A program made the position numbers and the translations under genes. The notes below the pieces were generated by a model. That model searched no databases. It saw only the letters and a list, made by a program, of their open reading frames with translations, and had not been told where the DNA came from. This document shows positions 1 through 8,213 of a stretch of 64,000 nucleotides of DNA, one piece after another (position 1 is the first letter of the stretch; every line of letters begins with the position of its first letter). Source of the DNA: Pseudomonas sediminis (lineage in GTDB: Bacteria; Pseudomonadota; Gammaproteobacteria; Pseudomonadales; Pseudomonadaceae); NCBI RefSeq assembly GCF_039555755.1, contig NZ_CP154631.1, forward strand, positions 2,542,001 through 2,606,000, given 5' to 3'.

Positions 1-272
1 AGGGTGAGGGCGAGAATCGCTGCCGTGTTGCGATCCATGGCCAGGCCGAAGGTCGGCGCCGAGAGGAAGATGAACAGCACCAGGGTGACCAGCGGCGTGG
101 CGCGAGCCAGGCTCACGTAGAGCACCAGCGCCTGTTCCACGAAGGGAATGCGCGCCATGCGCAGCAGGGCGATACCCAGGCCGATGACGACGCCCAGGGC
201 AATGGCGATCGAGGAGATCCACAGAGTCGTCCAGGCGCCTTCGAGCAGCAATAACCAGGCTTGTCCGTTCAT
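1..272 (-). CDS. Polar amino-acid ABC transporter permease (partial, 5' part only)
   Basis: Inner-membrane permease of a polar amino-acid importer (HisM/GltJ type). Only the first 90 codons are in the window; the gene runs off the left edge. Translation from the ATG at 272 starts MNGQAWLLLLEGAWTTLWIS, then a hydrophobic segment rich in I/A/L/V, then the stretch RMARIPFVEQALVLYVSLAR followed by ATPLVTLVLFIF, the usual start of this family (first membrane helix, then the 'RGTPLLVQL'-like segment). It lies downstream of the solute-binding protein gene at 459–1340 on the same strand, separated by a REP pair, so the two probably form one transport operon. An ATPase gene would be expected further left (inference). 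Confidence 0.85.
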   Translation of the reverse strand, partial: MNGQAWLLLLEGAWTTLWISSIAIALGVVIGLGIALLRMARIPFVEQALVLYVSLARATPLVTLVLFIFLSAPTFGLAMDRNTAAILALT

Positions 273-362
273 GTCGGGCTCCAGGGAAAGGGATGGGATG
301 TTGCAAGCAAGGTCAGGGCCAGAGCTGGCCCTGATAGACGGCAGTGCGTTGGCGATGAGCAT

Positions 363-424
363 GTAGGGTGCGCCCTGTGTATCGACGCGCGGCACCATCT
401 ACGCCGGTGCGCGGCGCACCCTAT
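363..424. repeat. REP pair (REPIN-like), GTAGGGTGCGC family
   Basis: Two inverted REP units. The right unit (406–424, read on the minus strand) is ATAGGGTGCGCCGCGCACC, a GTAG-like head followed by a GGTGCGC/GCGCACC palindrome. The left unit starts GTAGGGTGCGCC at 363 but its second arm has decayed. It lies between the solute-binding protein gene and the permease gene. Confidence 0.8.
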
Positions 425-458
425 GCGGCCATGTCAGAGACGTGGGCGCAGCCCGCTG

Positions 459-1340
459 TCACATGCCGGCCAGTTCGTGGAACTGCTCGACCTTGGTGAT
501 CGGCTCCTTGGGCATGGCCGGGAAGGCTTCGCCGAACCACTTGGTCTGCAGCTCGGCCAGTCGGCCGCTGTCGCGAACTTCGGTCATGAAGCCGGTGAGG
601 AACTCCAGCAGCTCGGGGCTGTTCTTCGGTACCGGCCAGGCGGCGAAACCATCACCGGACACGGCAATGCCCTTGGCGAAGGTATCGCCACGGGTCTTGA
701 CCAGGTCGTTGACCGAAATCAGCGCGTTGATCACGTAGTCCAGGCGACCGTTGGCCAGGTCGGCGTAGGCCTCCGGGTAGGACGGGTATTCGGTCACGGT
801 GCCGATCTCGCAGCCTTTGTCAGCCATCATCTTCTTCAGCTCTGGCAGGCGCGCGAGCAGGGCACTGCCGGCCTGCAGGCCGACGGTCTTGCCGCACAGG
901 CTGGCGATATCGCTGAGGCGGTCGTCGCCTGCGCGCTTGACGTAGAAGTGCTGCGCCGAGGCGAAGGGCGGGGCGAAGTTGAACACGCGCAGGCGATCGT
1001 CGGTGACCAGGGCGCCGGTGAAGGCCATGTCGTACTGGCCGGACGAAACCGAGGCGAGCAGACCGGTCCAGGGCAGGATTTCCTGCTTCACGTCGAAGCC
1101 CTGCGCTTTGGCATAGGTCTTCAGGTCCTCGAACAGCTCCTTGTGGAACCCCTCCGGCTTGCCGTCGACGATGAAGTTGAACGGCGCGTAGTCATCCTCG
1201 GTGGCAACAGTCATCACGCCCTTGGACTTGATGTCGTCGAGGTCGGCGTGGGCGCTCAGCGAGGCGCCGACCAGGCAACTGGCCAGGGCCAGCTTGCGCA
1301 GCAGGCCGAAGGGTTTGGAATCGATTTTCGATGGCTTCAT
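459..1340 (-). CDS. Amino-acid ABC transporter periplasmic substrate-binding protein
   Basis: Periplasmic solute-binding protein of the HisJ/GlnH (SBP_bac_3) family, 293 aa. The start at 1340 (MKPSKIDSKPFG) is chosen over the longer open frame because a GGAG ribosome site lies 7 bases upstream and because it gives a signal peptide (basic start, hydrophobic LRKLALASCLVGASLSAHA, cleavage near ADL). The mature protein begins DDIKSKGVMTVATEDDYAPF, the typical first lobe, and contains the family pattern LPWTGLLASVSSGQYDMAFTG. It feeds the permease at 1–272. The genes beside it are a MocR regulator (divergent) and an aminotransferase, so an amino acid or amine ligand is likely. The exact ligand cannot be read from the sequence. 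Confidence 0.9.
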   Translation of the reverse strand: MKPSKIDSKPFGLLRKLALASCLVGASLSAHADLDDIKSKGVMTVATEDDYAPFNFIVDGKPEGFHKELFEDLKTYAKAQGFDVKQEILPWTGLLASVSSGQYDMAFTGALVTDDRLRVFNFAPPFASAQHFYVKRAGDDRLSDIASLCGKTVGLQAGSALLARLPELKKMMADKGCEIGTVTEYPSYPEAYADLANGRLDYVINALISVNDLVKTRGDTFAKGIAVSGDGFAAWPVPKNSPELLEFLTGFMTEVRDSGRLAELQTKWFGEAFPAMPKEPITKVEQFHELAGM

Positions 1341-1516
1341 GGGCGTGCTCCAGAGGTGTCGACAAGGGTTGTCCAGGCCGCTCGGCGGCGGTTTGGTTTT
1401 CACCTTAGAGACGCCTGACGAGCCGGCGATAGGGGCAGTTCCGGCCTTTGTTCTGGCCAGCGACAGTGGCGCGCTACTTGCTACATCACAGGGTTGTTTG
1501 GCTGTTGGAGGGCGCC

Positions 1517-3010
1517 ATGATCGACCACTTTTACCACCTTGATTTCGACCGTCAGCGCGGCCTTCAGGAGCAGCTTCGCGAGTCGCTGGTGTCGGCCATT
1601 CTTGGCGGCGGTTTCCCGGCCGACGAGCCACTGCCGTCATGCCGCAAGCTGTCCCAGCAGTTGTCGGTCTCGCGCAATACCGTGGCGCTGGTGTACGAGA
1701 GCCTGCTCGACAACGGCTACCTGGTCAGCCGCCCGCGCAGTGGTTACTACCTGCACCCCGATTACTGCGGGCAGACCGATGCCGTATTGCGCATGACGCC
1801 GCTGCGAAAACCGGAACCGTCCGACGACAGCAGCGCCGCCACTGCCCCGGATTGGGCCGCGCGCTTTCGCATGCAGCCCAGTTTGAAGCACGGCGTATTG
1901 CGCCCGAGCAACTGGAGCCGTTTCACCTACCCCTTCATCTACGGTCAGCCGATCAGCGAGCTGTTCCCGCTGGAGCGTTGGCGCGAGGTATCACGCAAGA
2001 ACCTCAGCGGTGAGCGCGACCAGCTGTGGCTGGGCGACCGTTTCGACCGTGACGATGAGCAACTGATCGAGCAGCTGCGCACCCGCGTGCTGCCCAAACG
2101 CGGTATCTGGGCGCGAGCCGACGAGATTCTGGTGACCCTCGGTTCGCAGAACGCGCTCTATCTGCTGGCCAGCCTGCTGATGGCGCGCGGTGTGCGCGTT
2201 GGCGTGGAGAACCCTGGCTTTCGCGATGCGGCGAGCATCTTCGACATTCACGGCGCCAAGGTGCACCTGCAGGATGTCGACGATCAGGGCCTGGTGGTGG
2301 ACCGGCGTCTGGATGACTGCCAGTACCTCTACGTGACGCCGGGGCACCAGGTGCCCACCGGCGTGGCGATGAGCGCGGCACGGCGTGAACAACTGCTGCG
2401 GCAGATTCGCGAGCACGACCAGGTGCTGATCGAGGACGACTACGACGCCGAATTCAACCTCGACAACCACCCGCTACCGGCGCTCAAGGCCAGCGACAGC
2501 AGCGGCCGGGTGATCTATCTGAGCAGCCTGTCCAAGGCCTTCTCGCCGGGGCTGCGCATCGGCTACATGGTGGCCGACGCCGAGCTGATCGACGAACTGC
2601 GTGCCCTGCGCCGGCTGATGTACCGCCACCCGCCGCTGAACAACCAGCGCATGCTCGCCGACTTCCTCGCCCAGGGGCATTACGACGCGCACCTGCGGCG
2701 TTTTCGCGAGGAACATTGCCGCCGCCGCGAGCTGCTCTACCAGGCGCTGCGCAGTGACCTGAGCGATTGCCAGCCCATGGGCAGCCCAGGTGCCAGCTCC
2801 TGCTGGCTGGCGGCACCACGCGGTGTCGATACCCAGCGCCTGGCCTGGGCGGCGGCGCAGCAGAGCGTGTTGATCGAGTCCGGGGCGCAGTTCTTCCTTG
2901 GCGAGTGTGCAGCGCCGACCAACTTCATGCGTCTGGGTTTCCATGCTATCGATGCCGAGCGCATAAGACCGGGGGTGCAGAAACTGGGTGAGGTGCTGTC
3001 GGGGTTGTGA
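1517..3010 (+). CDS. MocR-type transcriptional regulator (GntR HTH fused to class I aminotransferase domain)
   Basis: A 497-aa PLP-binding regulator of the MocR/PdxR/TauR type. The start at 1517 has a GGAG site 6 bases before it. Residues about 10–80 are the winged-helix GntR DNA-binding domain (recognition part QLSVSRNTVALVYESLLDNG). From about 120 onward is a fold-type I aminotransferase-like domain with the DDYD motif and the PLP lysine at about K340 in YLSSLSKAFSPGLRIGYM. It is divergent from the binding-protein gene and convergent with the class III aminotransferase gene at 3085–4404. MocR proteins usually control neighbouring amino-acid, amine or taurine genes, so control of the 1–5.4 kb genes is likely. 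TauR is one candidate, but the effector is not established. Confidence 0.9.
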   Translation: MIDHFYHLDFDRQRGLQEQLRESLVSAILGGGFPADEPLPSCRKLSQQLSVSRNTVALVYESLLDNGYLVSRPRSGYYLHPDYCGQTDAVLRMTPLRKPEPSDDSSAATAPDWAARFRMQPSLKHGVLRPSNWSRFTYPFIYGQPISELFPLERWREVSRKNLSGERDQLWLGDRFDRDDEQLIEQLRTRVLPKRGIWARADEILVTLGSQNALYLLASLLMARGVRVGVENPGFRDAASIFDIHGAKVHLQDVDDQGLVVDRRLDDCQYLYVTPGHQVPTGVAMSAARREQLLRQIREHDQVLIEDDYDAEFNLDNHPLPALKASDSSGRVIYLSSLSKAFSPGLRIGYMVADAELIDELRALRRLMYRHPPLNNQRMLADFLAQGHYDAHLRRFREEHCRRRELLYQALRSDLSDCQPMGSPGASSCWLAAPRGVDTQRLAWAAAQQSVLIESGAQFFLGECAAPTNFMRLGFHAIDAERIRPGVQKLGEVLSGL

Positions 3011-3016
3011 AGAGCG

Positions 3017-3079
3017 GTCGCGGCTAAAGCCCTTCTCACAAATGCTCCGTGACTCTGTGGGAGGGGCTTTAGCCGCAAC
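3017..3079. repeat. Inverted REP pair, GTGGGAGGGGCTTTAGCCGC family
   Basis: Right unit GTGGGAGGGGCTTTAGCCGC at 3057–3076 and its near-perfect inverted partner at 3017–3039. It fills the gap between the convergent MocR and aminotransferase genes and could act as a two-way terminator. Confidence 0.8.
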
Positions 3080-3084
3080 GGTTA

Positions 3085-4404
3085 TCAGACAAAGCGCGGC
3101 GCGAACAGGGCGAACACTTCATCAAAGATCGCCAGCGCCTCGTTTACCTGCGCGGCGCTGACGATGCACGGCGGCACCACGTGGATGCGGTTTTCCACCA
3201 CGAAGCTGAGCAGCCCGCGCGCGGTCAGCGCGGCCTTCATTTCCTGCATCACCGGTGCCGGCATCGGCGTCTTCTTCTGGGCATTACTGACGAACTCCAG
3301 CGCCCAGAACAGGCCCACACCTCGGGCCTCGCCGATCATCGGGTAGCGCTCGGCCAGCTTCTGCAGGCCTGGGCCGAGCACCTGGGCGCCGATGTCACGG
3401 GCATTCTCCACCATGCCTTCCTCACTCATCGCATCCAGCGTGGCGACGATGGCGGCCATGGCCAGCGGGTGGCCGGAGTAGGTCAGGCCGCCAGGGAAGA
3501 AGTGATTGTCGAAGTGCTCGCAGATCGGCTTGGAAATCATCACGCCGCCGGCCGGGACGTAACCGGAGTTGACGCCCTTGGCGAAGACGATCAGATCCGG
3601 CACCACGCCGAAGTGCTCCAGCGCCAGCCAGGCGCCGGTGCGGCCGAAGCCGGCCATCACTTCATCGAGGATGAGCATGATGCCGAACTCGTCGGCCAGC
3701 TTGCGCACGCCCTGCATATAGCCTTTTGGCGGTACGAGGATGCCGGCAGTGCCGGGAATGCTCTCCAGCAGTATCGCGGCGATGGCGCCCGGCCCTTCGC
3801 ACTCGATGACCCGGCGCAGATGCTGCAGGGCACGCGCGCATTCTTCTTCTTCGTTCGCCGCATTGAACTCGCTGCGGTACAGGTAGGGGTTGAAGAAGTG
3901 CACGTGGCCACGGGCGTATTCGTTGGGCACGCGGCGTGGGTCGCCGGTGGCGACGATGGCCGCGCCGGTGCTGCCATGGTAGGAGCGGTAGGCGGAAAGG
4001 ATCTTGTCGCGACCGGTGTACAGGCGCGCCATGCGCATGGCGTTCTCGTTGGCATCGGCGCCGGCGTTGGTGAAGAACACCTTGGAGAAACCAGCCGGCG
4101 CGCGGGCGAGGATGCGCTTGGCCGCTTCGCCACGCATCAGGTTGGCGGTGGCCGGGGCGATGGTAACCAGGCTACCGGCCTGTTCCTGAATGGCGGCGAT
4201 CACCTTCGGGTGCTGGTGGCCGATATTGGTGTTGACCAGTTGGCTGCTGAAGTCGAGGTAGCGTTTGCCGTCGTAGTCCCACAGGGTGCAGCCCTCACCG
4301 CCGGCAATCACCAGCGGGTTGAGGGCGCCCTGGGTCGACCAGGAATGGAAGACGTGCTGGCGATCCAGATCGTGGACGTACTGGTTGCTGATCGGTGTGC
4401 TCAT
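3085..4404 (-). CDS. Class III PLP-dependent aminotransferase
   Basis: A 439-aa fold-type I class III aminotransferase (omega-amino acid/4-aminobutyrate/taurine:pyruvate group). The start at 4404 follows a GAGG site; the longer open frame upstream has no such support. The class III signature is clear: LILDEVMAGFGRTG at about 244–257 (D247 contacts the PLP nitrogen) and the Schiff-base lysine K276 in IVFAKGVNSGYVPAGGVM. The HVFHSWSTQG start resembles taurine:pyruvate and related aminotransferases (inference). It faces the MocR gene tail-to-tail and is divergent from the class II aldolase-like gene. Its substrate is probably an omega-amino acid or amine imported by the adjacent transporter. Confidence 0.88.
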   Translation of the reverse strand: MSTPISNQYVHDLDRQHVFHSWSTQGALNPLVIAGGEGCTLWDYDGKRYLDFSSQLVNTNIGHQHPKVIAAIQEQAGSLVTIAPATANLMRGEAAKRILARAPAGFSKVFFTNAGADANENAMRMARLYTGRDKILSAYRSYHGSTGAAIVATGDPRRVPNEYARGHVHFFNPYLYRSEFNAANEEEECARALQHLRRVIECEGPGAIAAILLESIPGTAGILVPPKGYMQGVRKLADEFGIMLILDEVMAGFGRTGAWLALEHFGVVPDLIVFAKGVNSGYVPAGGVMISKPICEHFDNHFFPGGLTYSGHPLAMAAIVATLDAMSEEGMVENARDIGAQVLGPGLQKLAERYPMIGEARGVGLFWALEFVSNAQKKTPMPAPVMQEMKAALTARGLLSFVVENRIHVVPPCIVSAAQVNEALAIFDEVFALFAPRFV

Positions 4405-4586
4405 GATGACCTCGGGCTGGTCGTTGCGGATGGCTGCACCATAGGAACAAAGCGGCCGTGTGCCGTAGGGCCAGATGCCGGAAATGGCTGGGTCAGCGCG
4501 TCTGGCTCGCCGATATCGGGCAACTGTCCCTAGGCGCCTGGTGTGCAAAGGCTAGGCTGGAGGCATCCGTTTTCAGGAGTGAAACC

Positions 4587-5372
4587 ATGGCCCACGCATT
4601 TGAAATCAACACCGCCCCGCTGGCGTCCACAGAGGGCCTGAACAGCGCCGAGATCGTCCAGGCACGTATCGACCTGGCCGCCTGCTTTCGCATGGCGGCA
4701 CGGCTCGGCATGGGCGAAGGCATCTGCAATCACTTTTCCGTGGTGGTGCCGGGACGGCCCGAGTTGTTTCTGGTCAATCCTTATGGCCTGGCCTTTGCCG
4801 AGGTCACGGCCTCGTCGTTGTTGATCTGCGATTTTGACGGGCGCGTGGTGCTGGGCGAGGGCCGCCCGGAGGCCACGGCGTTTTTTATTCATGCCCAGTT
4901 GCACCGCCTCAACCCACGCGCTACGGCAGCCTTTCACACCCATATGCCCAACGCCACGGCGCTGTGCATGCTGGAGGGCGAGCCCTTCGTCTGGGCCGGG
5001 CAGACCGCGCTGAAGTTCTACGAGCGTCTGGCGGTGGATGAGGATTATCAGGGCCTTGCGCTGAATGATGCCGAGGGCGAGCGCATCGCCCGCGCGGCAG
5101 GTGATGCCGATGTGGTGATGCTGAAGAACCACGGCCCGTTGGTACTGGGGCCGAGCATTGCCGAAGCCTGGGACGATCTCTACTACCTGGAGCGCGCTGC
5201 CGAGGTGCAGCTCAAGGCCATGGCCAGCGGTCGGCCGCTGAAGGCCGTGGCACCGGCGATTGCCAGTGCGGCGTGCCGGCAGATGCTGCAGGGCAACGCC
5301 GAAAGCGCGCACCTGCATCTTGAGAGCGTGAAACGCCAGTTGCTGCGCGAGGGGGCGGATTTCGCCGAGTAA
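4587..5372 (+). CDS. Class II aldolase/adducin family protein
   Basis: A 261-aa protein of the class II aldolase/adducin superfamily (zinc-dependent aldolases and decarboxylases such as fuculose-phosphate aldolase). The start at 4587 has an AGGAGT site upstream. Expected metal-binding histidines are present: HTHMPNATAL in the middle and NHGPLVLG near residues 175–182. The N-terminal RMAARLGMGEGICNHFSVVV matches the subgroup with an 'SxxN-H-S/T' start typical of the family's bacterial members of unknown substrate. It is divergent from the aminotransferase gene over a 182-bp gap, so it may share its control. A catabolic carbon–carbon lyase or decarboxylase role is inferred; the substrate is unknown. 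Confidence 0.85.
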   Translation: MAHAFEINTAPLASTEGLNSAEIVQARIDLAACFRMAARLGMGEGICNHFSVVVPGRPELFLVNPYGLAFAEVTASSLLICDFDGRVVLGEGRPEATAFFIHAQLHRLNPRATAAFHTHMPNATALCMLEGEPFVWAGQTALKFYERLAVDEDYQGLALNDAEGERIARAAGDADVVMLKNHGPLVLGPSIAEAWDDLYYLERAAEVQLKAMASGRPLKAVAPAIASAACRQMLQGNAESAHLHLESVKRQLLREGADFAE

Positions 5373-5379
5373 CTGGTTG

Positions 5380-5492
5380 GTGGGCGGGTGAGGCGTCGCC
5401 CACCCTACAAATCGCTCGCCTGCCGTAGGGTGGGCTTCAGCCCACCAATTGACGCTCCCTGGATGGATCAGGCGGGTTACACCCGCCCTACG
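5380..5492. repeat. Cluster of three REP units, GTAGGGTGGGC family
   Basis: Three units in 113 bp: 5380–5409 (minus orientation), 5426–5447 (plus, stem GGTGGGC/GCCCACC with loop TTCA) and 5472–5492 (minus, stem GGCGGGT/ACCCGCC). All have the GTAG/CTAC head. They fill the gap between the convergent aldolase and urtE genes. Confidence 0.8.
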
Positions 5493-5499
5493 TTCCGCA

Positions 5500-6198
5500 T
5501 CAGATCGCTACCAGCCCGCGTACGCCTTCGGTTTCCATGTTCTCGCCACGGCCCTGCTGGACGATCTCGCCACGGCTCATTACCAGGTACTGGTCGGCCA
5601 GTTCGGCGGCGAAGTCGTAGAACTGCTCCACCAGCAGGATGGCCATGTCGCCGCGAGCGGCGAGCTTCTTGATCACTACGCCGATCTCCTTGATTACCGA
5701 GGGCTGGATGCCTTCGGTGGGCTCGTCGAGGATCAACAGGCGTGGCTGGCTGGCCAGGGCGCGACCGATGGCCAGCTGTTGCTGTTGGCCACCGGACAGG
5801 TCGCCGCCACGGCGATGCTTCATCTCGCGCAGCACCGGGAACAGCTCGTAGATGAATTCCGGCACGGCCTTGGCCTGGCTGCCGGGAAAACGTGACAGGC
5901 CCATCAGCAGGTTCTCTTCCACCGTCAGGCGGCCGAAGATCTCGCGGCCCTGGGGCACGTAGGCGATACCAGCGTGTACGCGCTGGTGCGGTTTGAAAGC
6001 GGTGATGGGTTTGCCTTCCCATTGCACGCTACCGTCCTTGGCCGGGATCAGACCCATCAGGCATTTGAGCAAGGTGGTCTTGCCCACGCCGTTGCGGCCA
6101 AGCAGGCAGGTGACTTCGCCGACCTTCACGTCAAACGACAGGCCACGGAGGATGTGGCTGCCGCCGTAATACTGGTGGAGTTGTTGGACTTGCAGCAT
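5500..6198 (-). CDS. urtE: Urea ABC transporter ATP-binding subunit UrtE
   Basis: Cytoplasmic ATPase (LivF-like) of the urea importer, 232 aa, the usual length. The start at 6198 has an AAGGA site; a longer frame upstream would read through a REP element. Walker A is LLGRNGVGKTTLL, the ABC signature LSGGQQQQLAIGRALA and Walker B LLILDEPTEGIQPSVI; GIQPSVI is a typical UrtE feature. It is the last gene of urtABCDE, after a REP pair that separates it from urtD. It works with UrtD on the UrtBC membrane pair to drive urea uptake under nitrogen limitation (family knowledge). Confidence 0.95.
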   Translation of the reverse strand: MLQVQQLHQYYGGSHILRGLSFDVKVGEVTCLLGRNGVGKTTLLKCLMGLIPAKDGSVQWEGKPITAFKPHQRVHAGIAYVPQGREIFGRLTVEENLLMGLSRFPGSQAKAVPEFIYELFPVLREMKHRRGGDLSGGQQQQLAIGRALASQPRLLILDEPTEGIQPSVIKEIGVVIKKLAARGDMAILLVEQFYDFAAELADQYLVMSRGEIVQQGRGENMETEGVRGLVAI

Positions 6199-6218
6199 AT
6201 CGATGTCCTTAAGCATGC

Positions 6219-6277
6219 GGTGCGCGTGGCGCACCCTACGGGATAAACCGCGCCGGGTAGGGTGCGCCGTGCGCACC
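6219..6277. repeat. REPIN, GTAGGGTGCGC family, inside the urt operon
   Basis: Two complete REP units in inverted arrangement: 6219–6239 (minus) and 6257–6277 (plus), each a GTAG head plus a GGTGCGC/GCGCACC stem. It sits between urtD and urtE, so it is transcribed with the operon. Confidence 0.85.
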
Positions 6278-6282
6278 GACTG

Positions 6283-7125
6283 TCAGCGACCCAGATAAAC
6301 CTCGATCACCCGCTCGTCGTTCTGTACCTGTTCCAGCGAGCCTTCGGCCAGTACGCTGCCTTGGTGCAGTACGGTGACGTGGTCAGCGATGGAGCCGACG
6401 AAGCCCATGTCGTGCTCGACCACCATCAGCGAGTGCTTGCGTGCCAGCGATTTGAACAGCTCGGCGGTGAACTCGGTCTCGGCATCGGTCATGCCTGCCA
6501 CTGGCTCGTCGAGCAGCAGCAGATGCGGCTCCTGCATCAGCAGCATGCCGATCTCCAGGAACTGCTTCTGGCCATGGGAGAGCAGGCCAGCCGGACGGTT
6601 GCGCGAGGCTTCCAGGCGGATGGTGGTCAGCACCTCCTCGATGCGATCCTTCTGCTCGCCACTGAGCCGGGCGCGCAGGCTTGCCCATACCGACTTGTTG
6701 GTCTTCTGCGCCAGTTCCAGGTTTTCGAACACCGTCAGTGCTTCGAACACCGTCGGCTTCTGGAATTTGCGGCCGATGCCGGCCTGGGCGATCTGCACTT
6801 CGCTCATGGTGGTGAGGTCGTACTGCTCGCCGAAGTAGGCCACGCCGTTGTCCGGGCGGGTCTTGCCGGTGATCACGTCCATCATTGTGGTTTTACCGGC
6901 GCCGTTCGGGCCGATGATGCAGCGCAGCTCACCGACGCCGATGTACAGCGTCAGGTTGGTCAGCGCCTTGAAACCATCGAAGCTGACGTTGATATCTTCC
7001 AGCGTGAGGATGGTGCCATGGCGGACGTTGACGCCCTTGCCGACGTTCTTGCCGGTGTCCAGCGCCAGGCCGGTGGGGTCGAAAGCGGCTTCGAGCATGG
7101 TTTCAGGTACCGGAGTGGCTTTCAT
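6283..7125 (-). CDS. urtD: Urea ABC transporter ATP-binding subunit UrtD
   Basis: LivG-like ATPase of the urea transporter, 280 aa from the ATG at 7125, which overlaps the urtC stop (ATGA). The first 30 or so residues are an extension that many proteobacterial UrtD proteins carry. Then come Walker A IIGPNGAGKTTMMDVITGKT, the UrtD-typical RKFQKPTVFEALTVFENLELA, the signature LLSHGQKQFLEIGMLL and Walker B LLLLDEPVAGMTDAE. It pairs with UrtE in the cytoplasm. The overlap with urtC suggests translational coupling. Confidence 0.95.
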   Translation of the reverse strand: MKATPVPETMLEAAFDPTGLALDTGKNVGKGVNVRHGTILTLEDINVSFDGFKALTNLTLYIGVGELRCIIGPNGAGKTTMMDVITGKTRPDNGVAYFGEQYDLTTMSEVQIAQAGIGRKFQKPTVFEALTVFENLELAQKTNKSVWASLRARLSGEQKDRIEEVLTTIRLEASRNRPAGLLSHGQKQFLEIGMLLMQEPHLLLLDEPVAGMTDAETEFTAELFKSLARKHSLMVVEHDMGFVGSIADHVTVLHQGSVLAEGSLEQVQNDERVIEVYLGR

Positions 7126-8213
7126 TGATCCTTCTCCTTGCGCAGCAGGCCAACCACGCCGCGTGGCAGGAACAGGGTGACGACGATGAATAGCGCACCG
7201 AGGGCGAACAGCCAGTATTCCGGGAAGGCCACGGTGAACCAGCTCTTCATGCCGTTGACCAGGCCGGCGCCAAGCAGCGGGCCGATCAGCGTGCCGCGAC
7301 CGCCCAGGGCGACCCACACGGCGGCTTCGATGGACTGCGTCGGTGCCATTTCGCTGGGGTTGATGATGCCCACCTGCGGCACGTACAGCGCGCCGGCCAG
7401 GCCGCACAGCACCGCGCTCAGCACCCAGATGAACAGCTTGTAACCGCGTGGGTCGTAACCGCAGAACATCAGGCGGTTCTCGGCGTCACGCAGGGCCGTG
7501 AGCACGCGGCCAAACTTGCTGCGTGCCAGGCGAAAGCCCAGGTACAGGCTGCCCACCAGCAACACCACGGTGGCGAAGAACAGCGCCGCGCGAGTGCTCT
7601 GCGCGGTGATGTCGAAGCCGAGGATGCGGGTGAAGCCGGTAAAGCCGTTGTTGCCGCCGAAGCCGGTTTCGTTGCGGAAGAACAGGAGCATGCCGGCGAA
7701 GGTCAGCGCCTGGGTCATGATCGAGAAGTACACGCCCTTGATCCGCGAGCGGAAGGCGAAGAAGCCGAACACCAGGGCCAGCAGGCCGGGCGCCAGCACC
7801 ACCAGGCACATCGCCCAGAGGAAGCTGGAGGTGCCGTACCAGTACCAGGGCAGCTCGCTCCAGGCGAGGAAGCTCATGAACGCTGGCAGGCCGTCACCGG
7901 CACTCTGGCGCATCAGGTACATGCCCATGGCGTAGCCACCGAGGGCGAAGAACAGACCGTGGCCCAGCGACAGCATGCCGGCGTAGCCCCAGACCAGATC
8001 CAGCGCCAGGGCGACTATGGCGTAGCAGAGGATCTTGCCCACCAGGGTCAGCGAATAGGCCGAGACGTGCAGAGCATGGTCGGCCGGCAACAGGTGCAGC
8101 AGCGGCATGGCCAGCAGCACGGCCAGCACCAGCAGGCCGATGGCCAGCGAAACCTGCGGGCCGAGCTTGGCGCTGGCGCGGGCCAGCAACGTTTGATTGA
8201 GTGGCATTGTCAT
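7122..8213 (-). CDS. urtC: Urea ABC transporter permease UrtC
   Basis: LivM-like inner-membrane permease, 363 aa, with about 9–10 hydrophobic segments. Recognisable blocks include ALDLVWGYAGMLSLGHGLFFALGGYAMGMYLM, typical of UrtC, the SRIKGVYFSIMTQALTFAGML stretch and the C-terminal EAAVWVALGGRGTLIGPLLGAG. The start at 8213 overlaps the urtB stop by one base (TGATG); a second ATG lies two codons further on and cannot be excluded. It overlaps urtD at the other end, so urtBCD are tightly coupled. Confidence 0.95.
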   Translation of the reverse strand: MTMPLNQTLLARASAKLGPQVSLAIGLLVLAVLLAMPLLHLLPADHALHVSAYSLTLVGKILCYAIVALALDLVWGYAGMLSLGHGLFFALGGYAMGMYLMRQSAGDGLPAFMSFLAWSELPWYWYGTSSFLWAMCLVVLAPGLLALVFGFFAFRSRIKGVYFSIMTQALTFAGMLLFFRNETGFGGNNGFTGFTRILGFDITAQSTRAALFFATVVLLVGSLYLGFRLARSKFGRVLTALRDAENRLMFCGYDPRGYKLFIWVLSAVLCGLAGALYVPQVGIINPSEMAPTQSIEAAVWVALGGRGTLIGPLLGAGLVNGMKSWFTVAFPEYWLFALGALFIVVTLFLPRGVVGLLRKEKDQ

